Assembly: GCF_003148765.1 (NCBI RefSeq)
Contig: NZ_QGGV01000001.1
Span: 827,637 to 891,636 of the forward strand
Length of the DNA stretch: 64,000 nucleotides
DNA from: Silicimonas algicola
GTDB lineage: Bacteria; Pseudomonadota; Alphaproteobacteria; Rhodobacterales; Rhodobacteraceae
Direction of reading: 5' to 3'
Each line of letters opens with the position of its first letter. Position 1 is the stretch's first letter. The notes under the pieces were generated by a model, which saw only the letters and a list, made by a program, of their open reading frames with translations, ran no database searches and was not told where the DNA came from. Both the position numbers and the translations under genes were made by a program. This document shows, piece after piece, positions 8,903 through 18,770 of this stretch.

Positions 8903-9949
8903 TCAGGCGACGCGGACGTCAGACTGGCGAGCGTCGCGGAACGACACCAGTTTCTGGTGCCTCTCGTCCCAGAGCTTGAGCTTGATCGACGACAGGCTCT
9001 GCCGCACCGAAAGCCGCTGGACCTGGTCGAGATCCGGGTGATCGCGCAGCACCTCCGTCAGCCGATAGAACGGCACCCGGCTTTGCAGGTGATGGACGTG
9101 ATGGACGCCGATGTTGGCGGTCATCCACTGCAGAGGCTGCGGAAGGATGTAGTGCGAACTTCCATGCGCCGCGGCGTGATGAAGCTGCCAATCCTGCTCT
9201 TCCTGCCAGACGGTATCCTCGAACTGGTGCTGGACGTAGAACATCCAGACGCCGATGGCGGCGGCGAAGAACGTCGTGGGAAGCCACAGGAAGACGACGG
9301 GCGCGACACCGACGGTCCAGACCACAAGCGCCAGGAGGCAGACGATGGCGATGTTCGTCCCCATGGCGCTGATCCAGACCCGGCGGCCGCCGACGCCCAG
9401 AGGAACGCGATGCTGGCAGTAGAACAGCCAGGCCGGACCGACGAGGAACATGATCAGCGGGTTTCGGTAAAGACGATAGCTCAACCGCCCGGTCCAGGAC
9501 CGACTTCGATACTCGTCGACCGTCAGCGTCATCACGTCGCCGATGCCGCGCCGGTCGAGATTGCCCGACGAGGCATGATGCAGCGCGTGGGTGGTCTTCC
9601 ACACGTCATAGGGCGTCAGCGTCACGACGCCGAGGACGCGCCCGACCCAGTCGCCGAGCCTGCGGTTGCGGAAGAGCGATCCGTGCCCGCAATCGTGCTG
9701 GATGGCGAAAAGGCGGACGAGGAAGCCCGCGTTGACGATGGAGATCCCGATCGCGAGCCAGACGCTGACCGAGAGGCTGGCCCAGGCGAGGACCCAGAGG
9801 GCCATCAGGGGAACGGCCGTCACCGCGATCTCGAAGGCGCTGCGCCGGTGCGACGGCTCGCGATACTTGGACAGGATGCGGACCCATGTCCGCGCGTCCG
9901 TTTCAGGCATGACGGCATCGCCATCCTGCACCGCACTCTGAATTGTCAT
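8903..9949 (-). CDS. Membrane fatty acid desaturase
   Basis: A 348-residue membrane di-iron desaturase. Three histidine boxes are intact: HDCGH (85-89), HALHH (121-125) and HHVHH (283-287), with paired hydrophobic segments between them. It would introduce a double bond into membrane acyl chains (omega-6 or delta-12-like branch) using reduced ferredoxin or a similar donor. I chose ATG 9949, 4 bases after the stop of the small upstream gene, which suggests translational coupling; an internal ATG at 9910 with AGGATGG upstream is the alternative. The end lies 53 bases from the convergent permease gene. Confidence 0.9.
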   Translation of the reverse strand: MTIQSAVQDGDAVMPETDARTWVRILSKYREPSHRRSAFEIAVTAVPLMALWVLAWASLSVSVWLAIGISIVNAGFLVRLFAIQHDCGHGSLFRNRRLGDWVGRVLGVVTLTPYDVWKTTHALHHASSGNLDRRGIGDVMTLTVDEYRSRSWTGRLSYRLYRNPLIMFLVGPAWLFYCQHRVPLGVGGRRVWISAMGTNIAIVCLLALVVWTVGVAPVVFLWLPTTFFAAAIGVWMFYVQHQFEDTVWQEEQDWQLHHAAAHGSSHYILPQPLQWMTANIGVHHVHHLQSRVPFYRLTEVLRDHPDLDQVQRLSVRQSLSSIKLKLWDERHQKLVSFRDARQSDVRVA

Positions 9950-9953
9950 GCTG

Positions 9954-10184
9954 CTATGGTATCCGATTTCTGACGCGGGTGGCGGGTTTCTTCGCGGCGG
10001 CCTTTGCCCTGGGGGTCTCGGAGGCCTCGCGTTCCAGCCTGGACTTTCGAAGCCGCTGCGTTTGCTTGTCGCGATCTTCGCGCTCAGCCTCGATGATCGA
10101 CCGCGCGACGCGATTGGTTTCGGTGGCGCGCGCATCGAGCTTGGATGGCGCGCGCGGACCGCTCTTCGCCGTTTCGGTCGGCAT
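9954..10184 (-). CDS. Small charged hypothetical protein
   Basis: A 76-residue protein starting MPTETAKSGPR with GGGAG upstream. It is rich in Lys, Arg, Glu and Ala, predicted helical through ATETNRVARSIIEAERE and ending in a basic Ala/Lys/Arg tail (PRAKAAAKKPATRVRNR), as in small nucleic-acid-associated proteins. No family is recognised with confidence; similar short proteins occur in Rhodobacteraceae as far as I recall. Its stop is 4 bases before the desaturase start, so both are probably on one transcript. Confidence 0.6.
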   Translation of the reverse strand: MPTETAKSGPRAPSKLDARATETNRVARSIIEAEREDRDKQTQRLRKSRLEREASETPRAKAAAKKPATRVRNRIP

Positions 10185-10448
10185 CGAATTCTCCCGTTCG
10201 CCAGTTAGGAAGGGTGTCCGCGGGAAGCGGACCGTTCTCGACATGAACCATAACCGCTCCGACCTGAAGAAGATATGCCGTCAAAGGAGAGAATTCACCC
10301 CCACCCGGACATGAGGCGGTGAATTTGTATCATGGGTGCCCGGTCAAAACCGTGATATAGGAGAAAACGCGATAACCGTCGCGGACAATTTCCTGCGTTC
10401 AGAGTCGATGTTTCGACGGAGTGATTCAGGCAGACAGGACAGGACGGC

Positions 10449-10697
10449 ATGCTGGAAAGACGCGGCTTCCCGATCGAGATGATCTACGTCCCGGCGAAAC
10501 GGCTCAAGACGCTTGAGCCCGACAAGGTCACGGCGCTCGCGGAAGACATTCTCACGAACGGCCAGACGACGCCGATCCGATTGCGGACCGACGGGCAGCG
10601 ATTCATCCTGATGGAAGGGCTGCACCGGCTCGAGGCGATGCGTGCGCTGGGCGAGCAATCCATCGACGGATACCTGGTGGGCTCGCGTCTTCACTGA
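10449..10697 (+). CDS. Small ParB N-terminal-like domain protein
   Basis: An 82-residue protein that consists of little more than a ParB/sulfiredoxin-type fold: YVPAKRLKTLEPDKVTALAED, then TPIRLR, then GLHRLEAMRALG, the last corresponding to the GERRLxAxxxLG box of ParB nucleotide-binding domains. The usual GERR arginine pair is replaced by GLHR. No DNA-binding helix-turn-helix follows, so a chromosome partition role is unlikely. Small stand-alone proteins of this fold are sometimes CTP-, ATP- or nuclease-related; function here is open. Confidence 0.7.
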   Translation: MLERRGFPIEMIYVPAKRLKTLEPDKVTALAEDILTNGQTTPIRLRTDGQRFILMEGLHRLEAMRALGEQSIDGYLVGSRLH

Positions 10698-10876
10698 CGC
10701 CGATAAGACGAACTCGCACCGCATCGCATTCGCCCGGCATAAACGCTTACGTCACCGCGCCGGCAACGGATCACTTCACGAATGCCTGACGAGACAGCGC
10801 CCCATGGATGCTGTAGGAGGGACGGGCCGCAACTCCTTGCGTGCCTTGGCAACTTTGGGGGCCGCCTGAACCGCAC

Positions 10877-12040
10877 ATGTCCTTGCTGAAACAGGTTCTT
10901 GTCACCGTAGTCCTTGTCGCTGTCGCCGTGTGGGGCCTTGCGGCCTACGTTCCGGCGTCGCACCCGATGCTGGACCGGCTTGGTCTGCTTGAACGCCTAG
11001 GGATCGAAGCGGAGGCGGCCGTCGCGACCCAGGGCGGCGGCGGTCAGGGCAGGGGCGGCGGCGGGCCGGTGATTGTCATCGCGAAGGCCGTCGAAGAAGC
11101 CAGCCTTTATGACGAGATCACCACCATCGGGGACGGCAGAGCGCTGCGCAGCGTGGCGATCCTGCCGGAAGTCGCGGGCAACCTGTCCGCTGTCAACGTG
11201 CAGTCCGGCGATTACGTGAACGAGGGCGACATCCTTGTGACGATGGACGACGCCAGCCAGCAGATCGAGCTGGAGCGCGCCCGCTTCGTGGTCGAGGACG
11301 CGCGCGAGGCGCTGGAAAGGGTCAATGCGCTGGGAGGCACGGTGTCGCGGATCCAGCGCAGCAGCGCCACGCTTGCGGTGCAAACGGCAGAGCTGGACCT
11401 GAGAGAGGCGCAACTCGAGATCGAGCGGCGCAAGATCGTGGCCCCGATCGCCGGCTGGCTTGGCATCATCGCCCACACGGTCGGCGACCAGGTGACGCCC
11501 ACGACCGAGATCGCGCAGATCGACGACCGCTCGGAGATCGTCGTCGAGTTCAGGGTGCCGGAGCGCTTCGTCGCCCAGATCGAACCGGGCGACGGGATCC
11601 GCGCCACACCTCTCGCCCGGCCCCAGCTGGAGCTGGAAGGGCGCATCACGGCGATCGACAACCGCGTCGATTCCGATAGCCGGACGCTGCGTCTCCAGGC
11701 CTCGCTCGCGAACGCCGACGACATGCTCCGGGCCGGGATGGCGTTCCGCATCACCCTGTCGTTCACGGGCGATCCGTTTCCGACCATCGATCCCCTTGCG
11801 ATCCAGTGGGGCAGCGACGGCCCCTTCGTCTGGGTGATCCGCGAAGGCAAGGCAGAGCGGCAGAAGATCATGATCCAGCAGAGAAACAGCGACACCGTTC
11901 TCGTCGGAGGCGGGCTCGAGGTCGGCGAGCAGGTGGTAACCGAGGGCATGCAGAACCTACGGCCTGGCACGGAGGTGACGGTTTTGGGGGACGACGCCGC
12001 GCTGAAGGGGCCGGCGCCGGGCGCCGTGACCCGGGGATAG
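10877..12040 (+). CDS. RND efflux periplasmic adaptor subunit
   Basis: A 387-residue membrane fusion protein. The N-terminal anchor is LLKQVLVTVVLVAVAVWGLAA, followed by an unusually Gly-rich linker (QGGGGQGRGGGG) and then the lipoyl half (SVAILPEVAGNLSAVNVQSGDYVNEGD), the hairpin, and the second lipoyl half (IVAPIAGWLGIIAHTVGDQV). It links the inner membrane pump encoded next to an outer membrane channel that is not in the window. ATG 10877 is preferred because the earlier in-frame ATG lacks a ribosome site. The pump gene follows after 4 bases. Confidence 0.9.
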   Translation: MSLLKQVLVTVVLVAVAVWGLAAYVPASHPMLDRLGLLERLGIEAEAAVATQGGGGQGRGGGGPVIVIAKAVEEASLYDEITTIGDGRALRSVAILPEVAGNLSAVNVQSGDYVNEGDILVTMDDASQQIELERARFVVEDAREALERVNALGGTVSRIQRSSATLAVQTAELDLREAQLEIERRKIVAPIAGWLGIIAHTVGDQVTPTTEIAQIDDRSEIVVEFRVPERFVAQIEPGDGIRATPLARPQLELEGRITAIDNRVDSDSRTLRLQASLANADDMLRAGMAFRITLSFTGDPFPTIDPLAIQWGSDGPFVWVIREGKAERQKIMIQQRNSDTVLVGGGLEVGEQVVTEGMQNLRPGTEVTVLGDDAALKGPAPGAVTRG

Positions 12041-12044
12041 GGCG

Positions 12045-15000
12045 ATGGCCGTCAGCGCGCAGTCCGCTCTCTCCTCAAGCACCGCGCTTTTCGTCAGGCG
12101 GCCGATCCTGGCTTTCGTGCTGTCGTCGCTGATCGTCCTTGCCGGGCTTGCGGGGCTTTTCGGCGCAGAAGTCCGCGAGTTGCCGGACGTGGACCGTCCG
12201 GTGATTACGGTCACGACAGAATTCTCCGGCGCCTCGCCCGAGACCGTGGACCGCGAGATCACGGCCCAGATCGAGGGCGCCGCGGGACGGGTGGCCGGGG
12301 TCAAGTCGATCTCGTCGAGTTCGCGGTTCGGCCGCAGCCGGGTGACCGTCGAGTTCGGCGACGACGCCGACCTCGACGTCGCCGCGACCGATATGCGGGA
12401 CGCCATCGGACGCATCCAGAACGCGCTTCCCGACGGAGCGGAGGACCCGCGGATCGTGAAGGCGGACGCCAACGCCGAAGCGGTGATGCGGATCGCGGTC
12501 ACCTCGAACCGGCGCACCGCGCAGGAGCTGTCCCAGTTCGCCGAGGAGGTCATCGAGGATCGGCTGATCTCGGTCCCGGGTGTCGCGGACCTGCAGGTGT
12601 ACGGCGACCGCGAATCAGTTTTCCGCGTCGACGTCGACCAGATGCAGCTTGCGAGTCGCGGATTGTCCCTCGCCGATGTCAGCACGACGCTGAGAAACGT
12701 GGCCTTCGACGCGCCCGCGGGCGCCCTCAACTCGAGCAGCCAGAGCATCGTCGTCCGGACGACCGCGACCGTGTCGAGCCCCGCCGAGTTCGAGGCACTG
12801 GCGATCCGGGACGGCGTCACCGTGGGCGATGTGGCGACCGTCACGCTTGGCCCCGCGCCGGGCGAAAGCGTGCTGCGCGCCAACGGACAGACGGGCCTTG
12901 GAATGGGGATCATCCGGCAGGCCCAGAGCAACACGCTGGAAATCTCGCAATCGGTGCGGGCGGTCGTGGACGAGTTGCAGGCGATCCTGCCCGACGACAT
13001 CAGCGTCTTCGTAACCAGCGACGACGCGGTTTTCATCAACGGCTCGATCCGCGAGGCGCTGAACACGCTCGGCATCGCCGTCGCCATCGTCATCGCGATC
13101 ATTTTCGTCTTTCTCCGGGACGTCCGCGCGACGCTCATCCCTGCCGTCACGCTGCCGGTGGCGCTGGTGGGCACACTCGCCGCGATCTACATGGTCGGGT
13201 TCTCGGTCAACATCCTGACCCTGCTGGCGCTTGTGCTGGCGACGGGCATGGTCGTCGACGATGCCATCGTGGTGCTCGAGAACATCGTGCGGCGACGATC
13301 CGAGGGCATGGGCGCGCGGGCTGCGGCGGTCCTCGGGACACAACAGGTGTTCTTCGCGGTCGTCACCACAACGGCGACGCTGGCGGCGGTGTTCATCCCG
13401 CTGTCGTTCCTGCCCGGCCAGACCGGGGGACTTTTCCGCGAGTTCGGCTTCACCCTCGCGATGTCGGTGCTCCTGTCGTCGGTCGTGGCACTGACCCTGT
13501 GCCCGGTTCTGGCAAGCCGGCTGCTGAAGGGCCATTCGGGCAAGGCGGAGGCACGGGGACCGATGATCTGGCTCGGCCGGAGGCTCGCGTCGCTTTACGC
13601 GCTGGCGCTGCGCTTCTGCCTCGCGATGCCACTTCTGGTCATCGTGTTTTCAATCGGGTTCGCCATCGTGGCCGCGCTGTCGATGGGCGGCATCCGTCAG
13701 GAACTCACACCGCCGGAGGACCGTTCGCTCGCACTCCTTCGCGTCTCGGCGCCGCAGGGCGTGTCGCTTGATTACACGGCCGGCAAGATGCGCGAGATCG
13801 AGGATCTGGTCGAACCCCTGCGCGCGTCCGGCGAGGTCACCAACGTCTTCTCCATCGCCGGGACTGGATCGGACAACAGCGGCTTCATGGTGATGTCGCT
13901 GGCGCCGTGGGAAGAGCGCAGCCGCAGCCAGCAGGAGATCGTGGGTCAGATCAACGGAATGGTGGGGGAGGTCATCGGTGTCCGGGCCTTCGCGATCCAG
14001 CCCAACTCGCTTGGCATCCGGGGTGCGGGACGGGGGCTGACGGTGGCGCTGACCGGCAACAACTACCAGAGTCTCGCCGATTCCGCTCAGGCCATCATCG
14101 ACCGGATGGAGGAAAATCCGGCCTTTGGCCGCGTGTCGCTGGGCTATGAGACCACGCAGCCGCAACTGTTCATCGAGGTCGACCGCGACCGCGCCTCGGA
14201 CATCGGCGTGAACATCGACGGTCTGGGCGAGGCCCTTCAGGCGGTGCTCGACGGCCGGACGGTGGGCACCGTCTTCATCGACGACCGCAGCTTCAGCATC
14301 AAGATGGTGTCCACGTCCGACCCGGTGAACGATCCCGGCGACCTCGAGCGCATCTTCGTCCAGGCTGGGAACGGCCAGATGGTGCCGATCTCGAGCTTCG
14401 TCACGCTGCAGGAACGCGCCGTCGCACCGGAGTTGAGCCGCGAAGCGCAGATGCGCGCCGTCGAAATCTCGGCCACGCTCACACCCGAGCTATCGCTCGG
14501 CGACGCCTATTCCGCCGTGCAGGAGATCGCCGACGAGGTGCTGCCGGAACAGCAGCGGATCGTTCCTCTCGCCGAGGCAGCCACCCTATCCGAGACGTCT
14601 TCGGGTCTGTTCGTCACCTTCGGCTTCGCCTTCCTCGTCGTGTTCCTGGTCCTCTCGGCGCAATTCGAGAGCTTCGTCTCGGCGATCATCATCATGGCCA
14701 CCGTGCCCCTCGGTCTCGCCTGCGCGGTATTCGCACTTCTCATCACCGGCGGCAGCCTCAACGTCTACAGCCAGATCGGGCTTGTGCTGCTGATCGGCAT
14801 CATGGCGAAGAACGGCATCCTGATCGTCGAGTTCGCCAACCAGCTTCGCGATCAGGGCCAGTCCGTCAGGGACGCGATCTTCGAGGCTTCCACCGTCAGG
14901 CTCCGTCCCGTGATGATGACGATGGCTTCGACGGTGCTGGGTGGAGTGCCGCTGATCTTTTCGTCCGGCGCAGGCGCAGAGGCACGCGAGGCGCTGGGGT

Positions 15001-15161
15001 GGATCATCGTGGGCGGGCTTGGACTTGCGACGCTGTTCACGCTGTTCCTGACCCCCGTCGCCTACCTCGTCTTCGCGCGGTTGTCGCGACCGAAGGCCGA
15101 GGAGGAGGCGATCCTCGTGAGGGAGTTGGGGGCGGCGACCGGCGGCACGCCGGCGGAGTGA
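12045..15161 (+). CDS. RND (AcrB/HAE1-type) efflux pump
   Basis: A 1038-residue inner membrane transporter of the normal length for the hydrophobe/amphiphile RND family. It has a first helix after LFVRRPILAFV, large periplasmic loops and the helix 4 proton-relay pair in GMVVDDAIVVLENIVRR. The C-terminal half has GIMAKNGILIVEFANQLRDQG and RLRPVMMTMASTVLGGVPL, both AcrB/MexF-like. It exports toxic hydrophobic compounds or lipophilic metabolites out of the membrane with proton import. No regulator or outer membrane factor gene is adjacent. Confidence 0.94.
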   Translation: MAVSAQSALSSSTALFVRRPILAFVLSSLIVLAGLAGLFGAEVRELPDVDRPVITVTTEFSGASPETVDREITAQIEGAAGRVAGVKSISSSSRFGRSRVTVEFGDDADLDVAATDMRDAIGRIQNALPDGAEDPRIVKADANAEAVMRIAVTSNRRTAQELSQFAEEVIEDRLISVPGVADLQVYGDRESVFRVDVDQMQLASRGLSLADVSTTLRNVAFDAPAGALNSSSQSIVVRTTATVSSPAEFEALAIRDGVTVGDVATVTLGPAPGESVLRANGQTGLGMGIIRQAQSNTLEISQSVRAVVDELQAILPDDISVFVTSDDAVFINGSIREALNTLGIAVAIVIAIIFVFLRDVRATLIPAVTLPVALVGTLAAIYMVGFSVNILTLLALVLATGMVVDDAIVVLENIVRRRSEGMGARAAAVLGTQQVFFAVVTTTATLAAVFIPLSFLPGQTGGLFREFGFTLAMSVLLSSVVALTLCPVLASRLLKGHSGKAEARGPMIWLGRRLASLYALALRFCLAMPLLVIVFSIGFAIVAALSMGGIRQELTPPEDRSLALLRVSAPQGVSLDYTAGKMREIEDLVEPLRASGEVTNVFSIAGTGSDNSGFMVMSLAPWEERSRSQQEIVGQINGMVGEVIGVRAFAIQPNSLGIRGAGRGLTVALTGNNYQSLADSAQAIIDRMEENPAFGRVSLGYETTQPQLFIEVDRDRASDIGVNIDGLGEALQAVLDGRTVGTVFIDDRSFSIKMVSTSDPVNDPGDLERIFVQAGNGQMVPISSFVTLQERAVAPELSREAQMRAVEISATLTPELSLGDAYSAVQEIADEVLPEQQRIVPLAEAATLSETSSGLFVTFGFAFLVVFLVLSAQFESFVSAIIIMATVPLGLACAVFALLITGGSLNVYSQIGLVLLIGIMAKNGILIVEFANQLRDQGQSVRDAIFEASTVRLRPVMMTMASTVLGGVPLIFSSGAGAEAREALGWIIVGGLGLATLFTLFLTPVAYLVFARLSRPKAEEEAILVRELGAATGGTPAE

Positions 15162-15167
15162 GCTTCC

Positions 15168-15878
15168 CTAGCTAATGGGATCGAGACCGCAGGCGGTGAA
15201 GGTCGGCGCGGCGTCCTCGCGTCGCAGGAACTCGAGGAACGCCTCGGCCGCTGGCCGCATCCCCTCGTCGAGGCCGTAGGCTGCGCCGAAGACGAAGACG
15301 CGCGCGAAGTCCGGGGGCAGGGGGCCGACGATGGTGATGCCCGGAATCGGAAGCAACTCGCTCATCTGCTGGAAGCCGAGGTCCGCGTCGCCTCGTGCCA
15401 CGACGCGGCCGACACGCTCGGAAAAGATCGTGCGCGCCTTGTCCTTCATCTCGTCGGCGATGCCGAGGGCGGGAAAGACTTCCGTCGAGAGATAGATGCC
15501 GCTGGCGCTGGCGGCGTGCGCAACCGATCCGGCGGCCAGGAGCGCGTCCTTGAGCCGGGCGGAGGTCGAGATGTCGGGAACGGGCGCGCCCTCGCGGACG
15601 GCCGCCCCGATGCGCGACGCGACGAGCGGGACGAAGTCTTGAGAGACGAGACCGTCCCGCGAATACCGGGCGTGCGCCGCTTCGGCCAGAAAGTAGAGAT
15701 CGAAGCGCTCGCCCTTTGCGAGCCGGGTCGGGATCGAGTCGTGCGCCTCGCCCAGGGACGAGCCGTAGGAGACCTCCACCTCGCCATCGTAACCGGGCAA
15801 AAGCGTCTCGATCGGGGCCGCCTGCGCGCCGGAGGTGATGATGCGCAGAGGGCGGGGGGACGACGCGGTCGGACTCAT
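15168..15878 (-). CDS. Substrate-binding-like protein without signal peptide
   Basis: A 236-residue protein with the layout of the ModA/sulfate-type periplasmic binding fold: PLRIITSGAQAAPIETLLPGY at the start, GEAHDSIPTRLAKGERFDLYFL, later ARGDADLGFQQMSELLPIPGI and FVFGAAYG near the end. It has no hydrophobic leader at the chosen start MSPTASS (CAAGGATC upstream), so it should be cytoplasmic. A longer in-frame start adds no clear signal peptide. It is the last gene of the fucose operon, 22 bases after fcl. Role may be sensing or binding an anion rather than transport. Confidence 0.75.
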   Translation of the reverse strand: MSPTASSPRPLRIITSGAQAAPIETLLPGYDGEVEVSYGSSLGEAHDSIPTRLAKGERFDLYFLAEAAHARYSRDGLVSQDFVPLVASRIGAAVREGAPVPDISTSARLKDALLAAGSVAHAASASGIYLSTEVFPALGIADEMKDKARTIFSERVGRVVARGDADLGFQQMSELLPIPGITIVGPLPPDFARVFVFGAAYGLDEGMRPAAEAFLEFLRREDAAPTFTACGLDPIS

Positions 15879-15900
15879 CTTCGATCCTTGAGGGAGAGGG

Positions 15901-16842
15901 TCAACGGTGCTCGCTGTACCAGCCATAGGTCGACCGCAGGCCATCGTCGAGCGGGATGCTGGAACGCCAGCCCAGTCGTGCGAGACGCGAAACGTCGAGG
16001 AGCTTTCTCGGTGTGCCGTCGGGTTTCGACGGATCGACTTCGATGCGTCCCCTGAACCCCGTCACCGCGGCGACCTTCTCTGCCAGTTCTAAGATCGAGA
16101 CGTCCTCGCCGGAGCCCACGTTGATGTGGCTGAGGCGGGGCGAGGTCTCGCGGTCGTATACCTCTTTCGGCAGCGCGTGAACGAAGAGCGCGGCCTCGGC
16201 CATGTCGTCGACATGGAGGAATTCGCGTCGGGGGGTGCCGCTGCCCCAGATCACGACCTTGTCTCGCCCGTCGCGTGCCGCTTCGTCAAATCGGCGTATG
16301 AGGGCGGGAAGAACGTGGCTGGTCTCGGGGTCGAAGTTGTCGCCGGGACCGTAGAGGTTCGTCGGCATGACGCTGCGGTAGTCGGTGCCGTGTTGCCGGT
16401 TGTAGCTTTCGCAGAGCTTGATGCCGGCGATCTTGGCGATGGCGTAGGGCTCGTTCGTCGGCTCGAGAGGCCCGGTCAGAAGCGCGTCTTCGGCCATCGG
16501 TTGCTCGGCGAGGCGCGGATAGATGCAGGACGAGCCGAGGAACAGGAGACGCCGGACGCCCGCAGTAAAGGCCTCGTGGATCACGTTGGCCTGGATCATC
16601 AGGTTCACGTAGAGGAAGTCGGCGGGATAGCAGTCGTTGGCCTGGATGCCCCCGACCTTTGCGGCGGCGAGGATGACCTCGTCGGGACGTTCGGATTGCA
16701 TGAAATCGCGCACGGCCGCCTGGTCGGTCAGATCGAGGTCGGAATGGCTTCGGGTGAGGACCTCTGCCTGTTCCACGTCGAGACGGCGGAGGATGGCGCT
16801 GCCCACCATGCCCTTGTGACCTGCAAGAAAAATGCGTGCCAT
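15901..16842 (-). CDS. fcl: GDP-L-fucose synthase
   Basis: A 313-residue short-chain dehydrogenase-type epimerase/reductase that turns GDP-4-keto-6-deoxy-D-mannose into GDP-L-fucose with NADPH. Visible features are the Rossmann motif [10 protein letters not shown] (7-16), the GSSCIYPR serine segment and the catalytic YAIAK, followed by [12 protein letters not shown] and [13 protein letters not shown] as in E. coli WcaG/Fcl. Length is normal. It follows gmd after 10 bases. The start MARIFLAG is the natural N-terminus; the longer frame overlaps gmd. Confidence 0.96.
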   Translation of the reverse strand: MARIFLAGHKGMVGSAILRRLDVEQAEVLTRSHSDLDLTDQAAVRDFMQSERPDEVILAAAKVGGIQANDCYPADFLYVNLMIQANVIHEAFTAGVRRLLFLGSSCIYPRLAEQPMAEDALLTGPLEPTNEPYAIAKIAGIKLCESYNRQHGTDYRSVMPTNLYGPGDNFDPETSHVLPALIRRFDEAARDGRDKVVIWGSGTPRREFLHVDDMAEAALFVHALPKEVYDRETSPRLSHINVGSGEDVSILELAEKVAAVTGFRGRIEVDPSKPDGTPRKLLDVSRLARLGWRSSIPLDDGLRSTYGWYSEHR

Positions 16843-16852
16843 GTCCTGACCT

Positions 16853-17974
16853 TCAGTTCTCGACCGCGACGGGCAGTTCATAGCCGTTGGCCTTCAGGAA
16901 GGCGTGGCGCCTCGCGTCGGCGAGGTCCTGCGCCACCATCTCGGCGCACATGTCTCGGGCGGTGATCTCGGGCTCCCAGCCGAGGTCGAGGCGGGCCTTG
17001 CCGGGGTCGCCGAGCAGCGTCTCGACCTCGGCTGGGCGGAAGTACTTGGGATCGATCCGCATGATGATGTCACCCGGCGCGACGGCGGGGGCCTTGTCCC
17101 CCCGGACGGACGTGACGCGGGCGACCTCGGTGAGCCCGGTGCCTTCGAAGGCCAGCGCGAGGCCCAGTTCCTCTGCCGTCCAGGTGATGAAGTCGCGCAC
17201 AGAATGCTGCTTGCCGGTCGCGATGACGTAGTCGGATGGCTTGTCCTGCTGCAGCATCATCCATTGCATCCGCACGAAGTCCCTTGCATGGCCCCAGTCG
17301 CGCAGCGCGTCGATGTTGCCCATGTAGAGGCAGCCTTCCAGCCCCTGGGCGATGTTCGAAAGCCCACGTGTGATCTTGCGGGTGACGAATGTCTCGCCCC
17401 GGCGCGGGCTCTCGTGATTGAAGAGGATGCCGTTGCAGGCGTACATCCCGTAGGCCTCGCGGTAGTTCACCGTGATCCAATAGGCATAGAGCTTCGCCAC
17501 GGCATAGGGCGAGCGCGGGTGGAAGGGCGTCGTCTCGGTCTGAGGCGTCTCCTGCACGAGGCCGAACAGTTCGGACGTCGACGCCTGGTAGAAGCGCGTA
17601 CGCTTTTCGAGGCCGAGGAAGCGGATCGCCTCGAGCAAGCGCAGCGTGCCCATGGCATCGACGTCCGCAGTGTATTCCGGTGCTTCGAAGCTCACGGCGA
17701 CATGGGACTGGGCGCCGAGGTTGTAGACCTCGTCCGGGGCCACGTCCTGGAGGATGCGCGTCAGGTTCGAGCTGTCCGTCAGGTCGCCGTAGTGCAGGCG
17801 AAGCTGGGGGTTCGTCTCGTGCGGGTCCTGGTAGATGTGGTCGATGCGCTGCGTGTTGAACATCGAGGCGCGGCGCTTGATCCCGTGGACCTCGTACCCC
17901 TTTTCGAGGAGGAGTTCCGCGAGGTACGAGCCGTCCTGCCCTGTGATGCCTGTGATGAGCGCGCGTTTCGTCAT
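16853..17974 (-). CDS. gmd: GDP-mannose 4,6-dehydratase
   Basis: A 373-residue dehydratase making GDP-4-keto-6-deoxy-D-mannose from GDP-D-mannose. It has the NADP-binding [14 protein letters not shown] (8-21), the catalytic QASTSELFG with Thr/Ser/Glu, and [10 protein letters not shown] (YxxxK). The substrate loop [13 protein letters not shown] and the [19 protein letters not shown] segment are classic Gmd. The start MTKRALITG has GGAAGAG upstream. It follows the glycosyltransferase after 4 bases and precedes fcl, giving the complete two-step route to GDP-L-fucose. Confidence 0.97.
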   Translation of the reverse strand: MTKRALITGITGQDGSYLAELLLEKGYEVHGIKRRASMFNTQRIDHIYQDPHETNPQLRLHYGDLTDSSNLTRILQDVAPDEVYNLGAQSHVAVSFEAPEYTADVDAMGTLRLLEAIRFLGLEKRTRFYQASTSELFGLVQETPQTETTPFHPRSPYAVAKLYAYWITVNYREAYGMYACNGILFNHESPRRGETFVTRKITRGLSNIAQGLEGCLYMGNIDALRDWGHARDFVRMQWMMLQQDKPSDYVIATGKQHSVRDFITWTAEELGLALAFEGTGLTEVARVTSVRGDKAPAVAPGDIIMRIDPKYFRPAEVETLLGDPGKARLDLGWEPEITARDMCAEMVAQDLADARRHAFLKANGYELPVAVEN

Positions 17975-17978
17975 GATG

Positions 17979-18770
17979 TCAGTCTCTTCCGGGGAGAAAT
18001 TGATGCAGTTTCGAGACGTTCTTGAGGGCAAGCGTCCCGAACCCTCCCGCACCGTTTCGCCTGATGGCGATGTAATCCTCGCGGCTCTTTCGCAAGACGT
18101 TCGCGAGAGAGCGGTTGCTGGCGCCCCCGACCCGCATCCGGGTGAAGACCGTTGGAACGTAGGCGAGCCTGATCCGGCCCGCAATCATCCAGCGGAGCAT
18201 CGCGTCGTAGTCGGCAGCGATGCGGAGGTCAGGGTCATAGAGGCCATGGGTCTCGAAGACCTGGCGACGAAGGAAGAGCGTCGGATGCGGCGGCATCCAG
18301 CCCCGTCTGAGCTTCCGAGGCGTGTAGGGGCCCGAGCGCCAGCGGCGGATGATGCGGGACGGGTCCTCGGCCGAGACGTAGTCCAGGTCTCCGTAGACGC
18401 CGTCGACGTCGGGTCGGAAAGCTGACGCTACCGCCTCCAAGACGTCGTCCGAGGCGAAGAAATCGTCGGAGTGGAGAAGGCCGATCACGTCGCCCGTCGC
18501 GCGGCGGATGCCCCGGTTGATGGCGTCGTAGATGCCGCCGTCGCGCTCGGACACAAGGTCGGTTTCGGGACCCTCGAGGCGTCGGACGAGGTCGAGGGTA
18601 CCGTCCGTGGAGCCTCCGTCCTGTATGACGTGCTGGTGGACCGGACGCGTCTGGGCGCGCAGGCTGGCTATCGCGTCCTCGATCGTCCCGGCGCGGTTGT
18701 AGACAGCCGTGAGGATCGAGATGGTCGGACGGGGGCCTTCGCCCGCGCTGCTGTCCGGCCTGTCGGTCAT
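17979..18770 (-). CDS. Family 2 glycosyltransferase
   Basis: A 263-residue GT-A fold transferase. It has [18 protein letters not shown], the nucleotide-binding QDGGSTDGT (50-58) and the metal-binding HSDD (100-103). The C-terminal part ([17 protein letters not shown] and DYDAMLRWM) resembles WcaA-like or colanic-acid-type glycosyltransferases. Being in an operon with gmd and fcl, it probably transfers fucose or a related sugar to a surface glycan. The ATG overlaps the VanZ-like stop by 4 bases (ATGA). Confidence 0.88.
   Translation of the reverse strand: MTDRPDSSAGEGPRPTISILTAVYNRAGTIEDAIASLRAQTRPVHQHVIQDGGSTDGTLDLVRRLEGPETDLVSERDGGIYDAINRGIRRATGDVIGLLHSDDFFASDDVLEAVASAFRPDVDGVYGDLDYVSAEDPSRIIRRWRSGPYTPRKLRRGWMPPHPTLFLRRQVFETHGLYDPDLRIAADYDAMLRWMIAGRIRLAYVPTVFTRMRVGGASNRSLANVLRKSREDYIAIRRNGAGGFGTLALKNVSKLHQFLPGRD

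Noticed and set aside
8303..9973. 556-residue plus-strand frame at the end of the permease and over the desaturase
   Set aside because: Out of frame with the permease and antisense to a desaturase with three intact histidine boxes.
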